A stretch of DNA of 64,000 nt from Spongiibacter marinus (lineage in GTDB: Bacteria; Pseudomonadota; Gammaproteobacteria; Pseudomonadales; Spongiibacteraceae): the NCBI RefSeq assembly GCF_016906995.1, contig NZ_JAFBBD010000002.1, forward strand, positions 83,572 through 147,571. Direction: 5' to 3'. Shown in pieces: positions 17,474-25,635 of this stretch (positions are counted from its first letter, which is position 1; the number at the start of each line of letters is the position of its first letter). The notes beneath the pieces were generated by a model, which was not told where the DNA came from, did not search any database, and saw nothing but the letters and a program-made list of their open reading frames with translations. Both the position numbers and the translations under genes were made by a program.

Positions 17474-18105
17474 AAAAGCTTACTATTTGGAACGACACTG
17501 ACATCGTGAAATATGACCCTAAAGCTGGCAATCGGGAACTGGACTTTGACAGCACAATGCAGGCTTTACAGCAAGCAAGCGGTCACACCGAATATAGGGT
17601 GATACCGATGCGCTGCGATAAATATGACAAGCCCTATACTGTCGTATATAAGCGCGCTCCAGGTTTCCTCAGTTTTTATGTCGATGAGGTAACAAAGGAG
17701 TTTGCCACTGAAGATAATTCCCGCAGCTTGTTTTCAGGTCGTTCTTCGAATAAAAGCGCGGGATTAACAACCTACCATCAAACCGAATTTTGCCATGATG
17801 GGCGTTATTGTCCTTGGTGCGGCCACGACGGTGGAACTGTATTCTGTCATGACTGCGGTGAGCTTTATTGTGGCGGAAAAAAACTTACGCTAATCAACGG
17901 CAAGAGGATTCATGAATGCGTGCCACGCTGTGGCTCAAGAGGTGAATTGTCACCCTCTGATCATATTAGCGGACATCAGCGCCAGAACCAAAGTCAGAGG
18001 TCTTTGGCGATCGGCGCATCCTATCGCATTGAGCACAAGTCCGAGGCAATAGAGATACAGAGAACGATCCGCCAAGAAATTACGTATCGGATCACCAAGA
18101 AGTAA
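17470..18105 (+). CDS. Zinc-ribbon protein (TerY-C-like)
   Basis: 211 aa. The N-terminal ~110 residues are unrecognised. The middle carries closely spaced metal-binding pairs CPWC, CHDC, then C and a final CVPRC, a multi-Cys zinc-ribbon layout like the C-terminal metal-binding domain seen in some TerY proteins. The C-terminal tail is basic. Start codon and upstream stop overlap (ATGA), so it is coupled to the J-protein. It may be a partner or substrate of the membrane chaperone. Confidence 0.6.
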   Translation: MKKLTIWNDTDIVKYDPKAGNRELDFDSTMQALQQASGHTEYRVIPMRCDKYDKPYTVVYKRAPGFLSFYVDEVTKEFATEDNSRSLFSGRSSNKSAGLTTYHQTEFCHDGRYCPWCGHDGGTVFCHDCGELYCGGKKLTLINGKRIHECVPRCGSRGELSPSDHISGHQRQNQSQRSLAIGASYRIEHKSEAIEIQRTIRQEITYRITKK

Positions 18106-18162
18106 ATCCGGCGGCCACAATGCCGGATTGTCAGCGCGCGGCGTCTCACCTGGCGACGCGCG

Positions 18163-18209
18163 TCAAATTTTCCGCGACGGCCCCATCTTCGCGGAAAATT
18201 TTGATTTTT
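18163..18209 (+). terminator. Long inverted repeat, likely terminator of J-protein operon
   Basis: Arms of 15-16 bases, TCAAATTTTCCGCGA and TCGCGGAAAATTTTGA, differ by a single extra T, enclose an 11-base loop and are followed by TTTTT. It lies about 60 bases after the zinc-ribbon gene and before the convergent ardA gene, so it may work in both directions. Confidence 0.65.
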
Positions 18210-18268
18210 GGCCGCCCCCTACTAACAGGGGCAGCCTTTAATTGTTTTGAATACCGGTCAATTACTGG

Positions 18269-18781
18269 TTAGTGATTCCAGAATATATGTACTTCGTCAT
18301 AAGCGGTTTCAATGGTGAAGATGTCGCCGCTATATTCCATATCACGGCCCATTTTTTCATAGTCGATGTAATAGGCCAGATGTTCGGGGATGCCGCCGCC
18401 TTGCTCGGTCAGTTCCTCGGCATATTCGGCCAGTGATTTGTAACAGCCGCAATAATGGTCTTCGAGTGCCTTTTCGGCATCGCCCAGGTCATCGCCGTAA
18501 TAATTCAGGATTTCCGCGCCCAGCTTGCCGTGTTCTTCGATGAAACAAGCTTTTTCATGGGCTGACTCTATCCCTTCATACTCTGAAAGGCTGGCTCCTT
18601 CAAAACCTTCATAATCATGGATAGCGTATTCCTCGGAATCCTCTACCGGAGAGCTTGCCAGTATTTTGTTGATTTCTTCCTGAATATCTTCCGGCTGAAG
18701 TGTGGCATCAATCCATTTCCCGTGAAGATATCCCTCGTTATAGGCCGCCAGGTCTGCCACATAGATATTGATATCGCTCAT
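18269..18781 (-). CDS. ardA: Antirestriction protein ArdA
   Basis: 170 aa, strongly acidic, full length. The opening INIYVADLAAYNEGYLHGKW and the later PEHLAYYIDYEKMGRDM are typical of ArdA. ArdA mimics B-form DNA by its negative surface and blocks type I restriction enzymes, protecting a conjugating element on entry to a new host. AGGAG lies eight bases before the ATG. It is transcribed alone, with the second hairpin array directly upstream. Confidence 0.95.
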   Translation of the reverse strand: MSDINIYVADLAAYNEGYLHGKWIDATLQPEDIQEEINKILASSPVEDSEEYAIHDYEGFEGASLSEYEGIESAHEKACFIEEHGKLGAEILNYYGDDLGDAEKALEDHYCGCYKSLAEYAEELTEQGGGIPEHLAYYIDYEKMGRDMEYSGDIFTIETAYDEVHIFWNH

Positions 18782-18816
18782 TGTCTTTACTCCTTTAAAT
18801 CGCCTTTATGGGTTTT

Positions 18817-19080
18817 TGATCAAGCACCGCTTGGTGCGCTGATCATGAACCCTTGGCGACTAGGCCGACTAGGCGGGGGTGAAAGAATCCAGAAAAATTG
18901 CGGAGGGTCTGTCGTAGCGAATAGCGGCCACGACGGAAACCGTCATTTTTCTTGATTCTGAGGGGATGCAATGCCATTCATGCTCGTTTGCTTTTTCGGG
19001 GCGTTACGGGGATTCCCCGTTTGAAGGGGTATTGGAAAGCGGGCGAAAGCCCGATTGCAGATAGGGGAAGGCTTTCCCCT
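18817..19080. repeat. Tandem hairpin array 2 between ardA and lamassu-like genes
   Basis: Successive inverted repeats: TGATCA-GCACC / GGTGC-TGATCA (18817-18845); AGAATC-AGAAAAA / TTTTTCT-GATTCT (18884-18959), enclosing GTCGT/ACGAC and GACGG/CCGTC; ACGGGG/CCCCGT (19006-19020); CGGGC-GAAA-GCCCG with a GNRA-type loop (19040-19053); AGGGGAA/TTCCCCT (19063-19080). A nine-base direct repeat CGACTAGGC occurs twice in tandem at 18857-18874. The style (G-rich left arm, short loop, C-rich right arm) is that of array 1. The remaining bases to 19317 hold nothing I can support. Confidence 0.65.
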
Positions 19081-19317
19081 CCATGGAGCTATTATGCTTG
19101 CTGATGAAAAAAAGGGACTTCGGGATTAAGCGAAAGCATTTCCAGGGAACTGGGATTAATTGCTCTAAGCGCATTTCCAAGAAAACGCGCGAATCCAAAG
19201 ATAACCTAGTCGGGAAGGAAGTCTGGCGTGATTTCAGTGGTCAGGTCAGGCTTAACAAGGATCGATCTTATGACTGCTTCAGAGCTTTCTTGACAGAACA
19301 ACCGCATTAAGGCCCAT

Positions 19318-21015
19318 TTACTCGACTGCCAGATTTGCAGCCTCAAATTGCCGGATTTCATTGGAAACGGGGCCGTAGTCATCTTCGTTTAGCACTGAGT
19401 ATTTCTTATCAAAAAGTAAAACCTTGCCTCCGAAGTCGATATTCGCATCTTCCACCAGTCCAATAATCAGTTGTCGTCCTTGAGGCCGGTTATCGCGAAC
19501 GAATTCAAGTATTCTTTGAAGGTTCTTGGGGTCTTGTTCCTGCTGGTTTGGTGCGTCTATTATGATCGGGAAGAATGTTGCATTGCCATTCTTTTCGATA
19601 GCGCTTAGCGCGGTAAAAAAGTAAGCCAATATTGCTCTTGGAAGATCACTTCCACTTTCTTCAATAGAAGCGTTTATATTTGTGAAAACATTGTCGCTCA
19701 GAGAGTGGACACCAAGCTTGCTGGTGTTTCGTCTGAGATTTTCCTCGTATTGTGAGAGTATGGCCTTTCTTCTTTCAGGGTCGTCATATTTTTTCATTTC
19801 GTCTGTTGTTGACTGGATTCGCTCATCATAATCGGTTACAACGGCGCGATATTCGCCTTCTTCATTTTCCAAATGCGTGATGAGTGCTTTCTTTCCCTCA
19901 AGATCAATCAAGTCTTTTAATTTTACCTCTCCCTTTTTTTGCGAGAGAAGCGAGTTAATCTGTTCGCGTGTCTCCTTTGTCTGGGCGAATAGACTCTCTG
20001 TATCGTCGATCTTTTTCTCGATATCCCTTAAATCATCCCGCAGTGATGCCAGTAAATCCGAACAGGTTTCTGTATCTTGTGCGATATCGAATCGCTCCGA
20101 GAACGAGTTTGAGTAGTTGGCCCCACAGGTGGGGCAACCAATAGTTTCATCATTGAGTTGGGTAGAAAACTTATAGTCCTCACTGAGTTCGTCGTGAGTC
20201 CGTACTACGATTTCGATCTGTGCTTCAAGCCTGATTTTCTCGGTTTTGTATTCGGATATTTTTTGCCTGTAGCTATTCTCATTTCCTTTAAGAATTTCAC
20301 ATCGATCCAGGAGCTGATTTATTTCGCAGCGAAATTGTTCGGCATCAATGTTAAAGTCTACACGAGAGACATCTTTGTAGGCCTTGTCTTTCACTGACTG
20401 AATGGATTTTATTTGGCGGAGAGGCTCTTCTTTGTCGTTTTCAAGATTCTTCCTCTTAGCTTCGAGTTCGTACCATTTATCGGGTCTTAATCCGAAATGA
20501 TAGCCGGTGACACGTTGTTTCCAGTGTGAAAATTGCGAGAGGTTTGTAAACGAACTCCAGTTTTCAACCCATCCTTTATCCTGATCGATATAGAATGGAA
20601 GCATGAGATAGGCGGGCGGAGGAGTTATAGGAACGCCTTCTCTGTCGGAGAGCTTTAGATTGAAATCGAACAGCTTTGCCAGCTCCGGCGCAAGCTCGTT
20701 GGTAATGCTTGAGTAAGTGCCGATTTCAAGATCATCGGAATCAAACAGGGAAAATGAATTTCGGTGCCTGTATATCGAGTAGTCTTTTCCATCGAGAGAG
20801 AATCTGATCAATATGAGGATGTCGGCATTCGTCCATTTGGGGTGTCTTTTGTGCGGATTAGCCCCAAAAGCATAGGGAATGGATTTTATTACAGAAGATT
20901 TTCCGGTGTCATTTTCACCTTGGACCACTGTTATGTCCGGATCGAACTCTATCTTCCTTGCTTTCTTTTCTCGATGCGATACGAGTAGCATGCTTTTTAA
21001 CTGCAAGTTTTTCAT
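19318..21015 (-). CDS. SMC/Rad50-like ATPase, Lamassu LmuB-like
   Basis: 565 aa. Walker A is QGENDTGKSS near residue 35. Two long charged coiled-coil stretches flank a central zinc-hook-like C294-P-T-C297. A C-terminal lobe has Walker B-like FFPIIIDAPNQQEQD. This Rad50/SMC layout with a short coiled coil is what LmuB proteins look like. Its ATG overlaps the stop of the Cap4-type nuclease gene (ATGA), the lmuA-lmuB order. Expected role: sense aberrant or foreign DNA ends and release the nuclease. The SMC fold is clear; the Lamassu label is inferred from the pair. Confidence 0.8.
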   Translation of the reverse strand: MKNLQLKSMLLVSHREKKARKIEFDPDITVVQGENDTGKSSVIKSIPYAFGANPHKRHPKWTNADILILIRFSLDGKDYSIYRHRNSFSLFDSDDLEIGTYSSITNELAPELAKLFDFNLKLSDREGVPITPPPAYLMLPFYIDQDKGWVENWSSFTNLSQFSHWKQRVTGYHFGLRPDKWYELEAKRKNLENDKEEPLRQIKSIQSVKDKAYKDVSRVDFNIDAEQFRCEINQLLDRCEILKGNENSYRQKISEYKTEKIRLEAQIEIVVRTHDELSEDYKFSTQLNDETIGCPTCGANYSNSFSERFDIAQDTETCSDLLASLRDDLRDIEKKIDDTESLFAQTKETREQINSLLSQKKGEVKLKDLIDLEGKKALITHLENEEGEYRAVVTDYDERIQSTTDEMKKYDDPERRKAILSQYEENLRRNTSKLGVHSLSDNVFTNINASIEESGSDLPRAILAYFFTALSAIEKNGNATFFPIIIDAPNQQEQDPKNLQRILEFVRDNRPQGRQLIIGLVEDANIDFGGKVLLFDKKYSVLNEDDYGPVSNEIRQFEAANLAVE

Positions 21016-22139
21016 TTTTCTTCTTCCGTAAGTTTCGTATCAGTCTTCGATATTGGCTCATTCCTCAATGCCTCGTATAAAATTGCTGATCTAACATATT
21101 CTTCATCGTATTCGTTCTTATATTTCTTGGAAAGAGCGGGAATTATTTTTTCAGCAAGATCCCCGAATGTCTTTATGCCGTCTTCTCCGTCATGGGAAGA
21201 TATCTCGCAGATAACGTCATATGAAAATTGTGCGTGGAATTCGTTGGTGGAATCCATTTTTGCGACGATATATTCCTGCCAGCACTGCCTTATTCTTCTT
21301 ATTTGCTGAAAATGAAAATTCTCCGTGCTCAATACGTTGCTGGCATCGTTCCACAGGTCGTCGTCATTTCGGCGATTGAGTACCGTACCTATCATGCGCT
21401 CGAAGTCAGAGCGCCCTATGGCTTTGTGGCGAAGCAGTTCGGAATCGTTGCCGATTTCTCTTTCATGATTTGTTTTTCTTCTGATTTCGTCAAAAAATGT
21501 TTTGTAAACCAGAGAGATATGTACCTGGCTTTCCGGATGCAGGTTTTCGAAAAATTCTACGAGCTTTCCTTTGGCAATGGATGTGTGATCAGAAAGTCTC
21601 AGATCGCTTTTCTGTGTCTCAATGGTGCTAAGTCCGTGCAGGTTACAATATTCCTGGCTGGAGGGCTCTACTGCCGATCTTATTTTCTCCTTTTCTTTGT
21701 CGGACAAGCAGGAAAATGATACGCGGCCTAGATCGATTGATTTATCTCCGTTTCGTAGCTTGGCAGATAGAGGTTGGTTTGAAGAAAAAATCAGACTGAC
21801 TTCCGCGATATCCGAAAACCGCTTATAGTTTTCGTAGAGTTTTTCAATTATCGATGGACTTTCCTTTTTAGAGGTCGTTAGAGCTCCGACTGTCCAGTTT
21901 CCGGATTTCTTTGATTTTACCTGGTAAAAGATGACCCCTGAGGGATCACTTTGGGAATCAAAGACAACGACATCTTCATGGTGTTCGAAAACCATAAGGT
22001 AGTCATCTTGGTTCGCATGCAATTCAAGTAGTTCGCATAGCGACCAGTTCTTCTGATAATCGAATCTGTTAGAAGACATTGAGCCGCTGGTTTCTCTGAC
22101 GGGCGTCTCTGCAAAGGATTTGAGGATGTCGCTGCTCAT
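21012..22139 (-). CDS. Cap4/DUF4297-type nuclease, Lamassu LmuA-like
   Basis: 375 aa from the ATG at 22139, with AGGA upstream; the frame continues 11 codons further 5'. The N-terminal ~120 residues carry RETSGSMSSNRFDYQ, then DVVVFDS and FYQVKSKKSG, the D...QxK pattern of the PD-(D/E)xK-like nuclease domain in DUF4297/Cap4 proteins. The rest is helical and unassigned. It is coupled to the SMC-like gene. In Lamassu, LmuA cuts DNA when the SMC partner detects phage or plasmid replication intermediates. A third LmuC gene is not visible. Confidence 0.75.
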   Translation of the reverse strand: MSSDILKSFAETPVRETSGSMSSNRFDYQKNWSLCELLELHANQDDYLMVFEHHEDVVVFDSQSDPSGVIFYQVKSKKSGNWTVGALTTSKKESPSIIEKLYENYKRFSDIAEVSLIFSSNQPLSAKLRNGDKSIDLGRVSFSCLSDKEKEKIRSAVEPSSQEYCNLHGLSTIETQKSDLRLSDHTSIAKGKLVEFFENLHPESQVHISLVYKTFFDEIRRKTNHEREIGNDSELLRHKAIGRSDFERMIGTVLNRRNDDDLWNDASNVLSTENFHFQQIRRIRQCWQEYIVAKMDSTNEFHAQFSYDVICEISSHDGEDGIKTFGDLAEKIIPALSKKYKNEYDEEYVRSAILYEALRNEPISKTDTKLTEEEK

Positions 22140-22227
22140 ACTAAGGCGTCCTGCTTTTCTTATATTCCCCAATCAGGTCGATTAGCCTTCCTGATTACAA
22201 ATTTCCTGTGCGATGCACAGTCTTCGA

Positions 22228-22480
22228 TTTGCCACAAATTTGCCACAAGGAATTCCAGCGAGATTCAGAGGGTGGCGGATTCCTGCGGGTTCTGGTGTGG
22301 CGAAAAATTGTGGCAAAAATGGCCGATCCCTCCGTTTTCTTCCCATATTATGCAGCTAACCCATTGATTTTATTGTGGCGCGCCCTAGAGGATTCGAACC
22401 TCTGGCCTTTGGCTCCGGAAGCCATATAAAACACTATGATTTCTGCTGGTTGTAGCTAGTTTGCCACAATTTTGCCACAT
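22228..22480. other. Probable attP: tRNA-Arg(CCG) 3' half flanked by arm-type repeats
   Basis: A core at 22376-22425 reads, on the minus strand, as the 3' half of tRNA-Arg(CCG): TTCCGGA anticodon loop, perfect T-arm (AGAGG/CCTCT around TTCGAAT), acceptor strand and CCA. No 5' half follows. On both sides lies the decamer TTTGCCACAA: direct copies at 22228-22237 and 22239-22248, an inverted copy at 22308-22317, a degenerate inverted copy at 22295-22304, then direct copies at 22460-22469 and 22471-22480 (last base T). Arm sites on both sides of the core are expected of attP, not of attL or attR. The right arm overlaps the integrase stop. Confidence 0.7.
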
Positions 22481-23661
22481 CAATTCGACGGGATCATCGA
22501 AAGCATTCCCGTTTTCTCGCTTCCGTCATCTTCTGCTTTCTCGATGAGGTGGCCATAGACATTCAATGTGGTGGTGATGTCTTCGTGCCCCATAAGCCTC
22601 TGGATGCGTTTAAGATTCATTTTTTTATCAATCAGCATCGAGGCGAAGAAGTGGCGCAAATCGTATGGTTTGTAGCGTGCCTTTAGAAGGGTGTCGCCAT
22701 CCTCTTCTTTTTCGTCCATTAGCCCGGCTTCTTTGCACGCGGCATAGAATCCTCTTTTCCGCCAGTGGTCTGGCAATATCCATCGACCAGTTGAAGTTGG
22801 AAAGAGTAGGTCATATTTGTTCTCAATCGATTTGTTGTCTCTGTAATGGGAAAGCATTTCGTAAACATGTGGGCTCAGATCAATAAAACGTCGCGCTGCT
22901 TTTGTCTTCGTCACTGATATTTTGTAACCGCCGCATTCGATAGCCCGCTGCACGTCTACGCCATTTTCGTGGATACTATTTTGAGAAAGCGCCAAGTATT
23001 CTTGCGGGCGCATTCCAGTATCTGCCGCAACATAAAGTATTGGGCGATACCTCTCCCATGTCCGCGCTATATGTCGGTTTTTTGAGTTGGCAAGCCTGTC
23101 TGCCGCAGCAAGAAGTGATTGAATGTCTTTTAGTGAGGGAATGACTATCGGGTCGTCATAACGTGACGCTCCTCTGACTGCAATTCCAATAGCGGGGTTG
23201 CTTGATAGATAGCCCCTGGTGACCATCTCTTTCATTACACTTTGAAAGGAGGATAGAGCTTTTTTTGCCTGGTCTCTGCTGTAATTCGCAAGCAGCCACG
23301 AGCGAAATTCGATGATATCCGGGCCTTGTAGTTCTTGAAGCGGTTTGGGCCATTCATATGAGTTGATTATATCAGCGCGATAATCATAAACCTTTAGGGT
23401 GAAAGTGGTGACTGGATCGCGACCGTCACGACCTTCATTTTTGCATATGTCGAGCCACTTTTTTACTGCTTGCTCAATGGTCTGTATATCGGTACGGGCT
23501 GCACTATAGGAATGTTTTGCTGCACCGCTTTCGATAAATGCACGGGCTTCTTTCATTGTATTGAACGACTTAAACGCATATCCAGATTTTGTTGCGCTTG
23601 TGGGGTATCTAACTTGGTAGGTTGTCCCTTTTTTACCAGTTCTTTTTCTTATGTCGGCCAT
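22480..23661 (-). CDS. int: Tyrosine recombinase/integrase
   Basis: 393 aa, full length for phage and island integrases: an N-terminal arm-binding domain (~60 residues), a core-binding SAM-like domain, and a catalytic domain with ADTGMRPQEYLAL (Arg I), DLRHFFAS (H-x-x-R), MGHEDITTTLNVYGH (second His and the nucleophile Tyr). Its 3' end abuts the tRNA-Arg(CCG) attachment core. The two genes upstream on the same strand may be its excisionase region. It probably directs integration at tRNA-Arg(CCG), a different target from the serine recombinase at the right border. Confidence 0.93.
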   Translation of the reverse strand: MADIRKRTGKKGTTYQVRYPTSATKSGYAFKSFNTMKEARAFIESGAAKHSYSAARTDIQTIEQAVKKWLDICKNEGRDGRDPVTTFTLKVYDYRADIINSYEWPKPLQELQGPDIIEFRSWLLANYSRDQAKKALSSFQSVMKEMVTRGYLSSNPAIGIAVRGASRYDDPIVIPSLKDIQSLLAAADRLANSKNRHIARTWERYRPILYVAADTGMRPQEYLALSQNSIHENGVDVQRAIECGGYKISVTKTKAARRFIDLSPHVYEMLSHYRDNKSIENKYDLLFPTSTGRWILPDHWRKRGFYAACKEAGLMDEKEEDGDTLLKARYKPYDLRHFFASMLIDKKMNLKRIQRLMGHEDITTTLNVYGHLIEKAEDDGSEKTGMLSMIPSN

Positions 23662-23678
23662 GATTCGTCATAGCCTTT

Positions 23679-23951
23679 CTACCGGTGTCCGTCAAACTTA
23701 TTTGACAGTGAGCCTGGTTTAAAATGTGAATTTCTTTCGGCTTCAACACGGCACTGCGTATATATCGAAACCAATGTGCCGCGTTCAATTTTTAGTTTCC
23801 CTTCGATAGGGTCCACGAAGAATGGAAGTTTTCGCTTGCCGTAGGCATCCGGTTCGGCTGCGCGTTTAATTTGTCGCTCATTAAGCTCTATGCCCATAGA
23901 GGCGAGAACGTCTCTGGCTTCTGATAAGCCTATGTATTTTGGTGGCTCCAT
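23679..23951 (-). CDS. Small DNA-binding-like protein upstream of integrase
   Basis: 90 aa from the ATG at 23951, with AAAGG seven bases upstream (an earlier ATG at 23966 is possible). GLSEARDVLASMGIELNERQ followed by a short wing-like part with YGKRKLPFFVD resembles winged-helix excisionase/AlpA-like proteins. It lies 17 bases before the integrase gene. A role as excisionase or integrase regulator is a guess from position and shape. Confidence 0.55.
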   Translation of the reverse strand: MEPPKYIGLSEARDVLASMGIELNERQIKRAAEPDAYGKRKLPFFVDPIEGKLKIERGTLVSIYTQCRVEAERNSHFKPGSLSNKFDGHR

Positions 23952-23962
23952 AGCCCTGCCTT

Positions 23963-24241
23963 TCATCTTTCAAAGTCGAGGCAGGTCGGTCGATAATGAT
24001 TTGTATCGAATTTCGATATTCTTTCCCCGCTCGGCTTTCTGAGATCGATATGTTCACCGTATTCATTGGTGATAGGTAGTAGAAGCCGAACGCCGGTCGT
24101 AAACTTGGCGTTATAGTCATCTCTAAGCACATGAATATCTGTAATCAGCGCCTGAAGAAGCTCGTCCATTGAGACTGTGCCAAGTCCTCTGTACTCGATA
24201 AGTATGCCCGATTGCCGCTTATTTCCTTTTTTCTTATCCAT
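23963..24241 (-). CDS. Hypothetical protein in integrase operon
   Basis: 92 aa from the ATG at 24241, not recognised. GLGTVSMDELLQALITDI and KFTTGVRLLLPITNEYGE are the only ordered-looking parts. It precedes the excisionase-like gene and its end lies close to or overlaps that start, so the three genes (this one, the xis-like gene and int) probably form one transcript. Confidence 0.5.
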   Translation of the reverse strand: MDKKKGNKRQSGILIEYRGLGTVSMDELLQALITDIHVLRDDYNAKFTTGVRLLLPITNEYGEHIDLRKPSGERISKFDTNHYRPTCLDFER

Positions 24242-24506
24242 CACTCTATTCTAAGTTGCATATGGTTAATGAAGGTTTAACAAGGGTCAGCAATGGATAG
24301 CGCGGATTTTCGCAACAGCCCGTTTCGCACCTTTTGATCCCGAACGAACCCGCGTCGATCTGCATCAATCTTGGGTAGCAATTCCCGTTTTCCTCTTCCT
24401 CTTCCTTTTTCCCCTGCCGGTCAAATGCCTTAGCCACTGGATGATGATGTGTGGGCCGGGCGTAAAGGCCTTGGCAGTCAGGGTCTTCAGGAAAAGGAGA
24501 CGAAAA

Positions 24507-24704
24507 ATGAGAAAGTCCTACACAATCTTTGAACTACAATCCTACAGCGTGGGCTCTTTGCAGGCTCTGTTTCGCGCCGAAGCGGACGGGCTGCAAGGTG
24601 CAAAATTGGATCAATCCATCGCCACGGCTAACCTTCGGGCCATCAGCGGAGTGATAGAAGCAAAGCGGAAAGCGCCCGCGCCAAAACCGCCGGGTATGCG
24701 GTAG
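24507..24704 (+). CDS. Small hypothetical protein
   Basis: 65 aa from an ATG with AAAGGAG eight bases upstream. It opens MRKSYTIFELQSYSVGSLQ and is rich in basic residues at the C-terminus. It resembles small conserved proteins I have seen on alphaproteobacterial mobile elements, but no function is known to me. It stands alone between the integrase cluster and abiE; the ~260 bases upstream show no other gene. Confidence 0.5.
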   Translation: MRKSYTIFELQSYSVGSLQALFRAEADGLQGAKLDQSIATANLRAISGVIEAKRKAPAPKPPGMR

Positions 24705-24733
24705 ACTACCGTATCATATTGATTTATCTTCAT

Positions 24734-24809
24734 TATCCCATAAAAAGGGATATGAAGGTTAAAAAATAACATAAATATATTGAAATATCCATATAAATGA
24801 TGGATATTT
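24734..24809 (+). promoter_or_regulatory. Two inverted-repeat operators upstream of abiE
   Basis: TATCCC-N7-GGGATA (24734-24752) and a perfect ten-base palindrome AAATATCCAT-N7-ATGGATATTT (24783-24809) lie in an AT-rich tract ending five bases before the abiEi ATG. Both have seven-base spacers and share ATCC/GGAT. AbiEi antitoxins are known to repress their own operon by binding inverted repeats in the promoter. Confidence 0.65.
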
Positions 24810-24813
24810 GGAT

Positions 24814-25635
24814 ATGATGAAAATAACCATAGAGCGTTACATTGATGATCAAGCAGCCTCCGGCAGGCTTTGCTTTACCAAAAGCGAAGCCGTAGACGCT
24901 ACTGGCTCTTCGCCAAAGTCATTCCTGCACAGCGCCGTAAAGCTACAGAAACGTGGGCGTCTCTTCAGCCCCCGAAGCGGCTTCTACGTCATAGTGCCAT
25001 CACAGTACCAATCATGGGGAGCGCCCCCGCCAGACTGGTATATACGCGACCTCATGGGATTTGAGGACATTCCCTACTATGTCGGGCTACTGAAAGCCGC
25101 CGAAATTCATGGCGCGCGCCATCAGGCCGTCATGGAGTTTCAGGTTATAACGAATAAGCAGCTCCCCCGCATCAAAGCTGGACGCTCTCATATCGGGTTT
25201 TATTACCGGAAGAATATTGAAGCTGTCGAAGAAGGCCTGATTGAGCAAAAGTCTGACACTGGCTATTACAAGGTTTCCGGGCCGGAGTTGACCGCGTTTG
25301 ATCTGGTGCGCTACCCCAAAGCGACAGGCGGAATAAACCATATTGCGACGGTCTTGGTTGATCTGGGCGAAAAAATTGATCCGGCACTCTTGGGCTTTCT
25401 CTCCACGGCCTTTGAACGCAGCCAAGTACAAAGGCTGGGTTACCTGCTGGACTACATTGGCCACGATAAAGCCGCGCGTTATCTGTTAAAAACGCTAGAA
25501 AACACAGGAAAGTTGACTCAAATCGAGCTGGTTCCACCGCCTCGGGATATGGACCCCGATTTAATTCCAGAGATTACCGAGAAAGACCGGCGCTGGCGCA
25601 TGACCATTCGTCGTCCTGTGGAGGTTGACGAATGA
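24814..25635 (+). CDS. AbiEi family antitoxin/transcriptional repressor
   Basis: 273 aa. An N-terminal winged-helix (LCFTKSEAVDATGSSPKSFL) is followed by GRLFSPRSGFYVIVP and the AbiEi C-terminal domain (GLLKAAEIHGARHQAVMEF, AFDLVRYPKATGG). AbiEi is the antitoxin of the type IV AbiE system and autoregulates by binding DNA. The start is ATG 24814 or 24817; no strong Shine-Dalgarno is seen because the operator occupies that place. The stop overlaps abiEii by four bases. Confidence 0.9.
   Translation: MMKITIERYIDDQAASGRLCFTKSEAVDATGSSPKSFLHSAVKLQKRGRLFSPRSGFYVIVPSQYQSWGAPPPDWYIRDLMGFEDIPYYVGLLKAAEIHGARHQAVMEFQVITNKQLPRIKAGRSHIGFYYRKNIEAVEEGLIEQKSDTGYYKVSGPELTAFDLVRYPKATGGINHIATVLVDLGEKIDPALLGFLSTAFERSQVQRLGYLLDYIGHDKAARYLLKTLENTGKLTQIELVPPPRDMDPDLIPEITEKDRRWRMTIRRPVEVDE

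Noticed and set aside
19083..19310. 75-codon frame after hairpin array 2
   Set aside because: No ribosome-binding site; starts at the edge of a hairpin; composition not protein-like enough to support.
22376..22425. Functional tRNA-Arg gene
   Set aside because: Only the 3' half from the anticodon stem on is present; D-arm and 5' acceptor strand are missing.
22208..22429. 73-codon frame ending in the tRNA-Arg fragment
   Set aside because: Peptide is the antisense reading of tRNA sequence and the arm repeats; not a gene.
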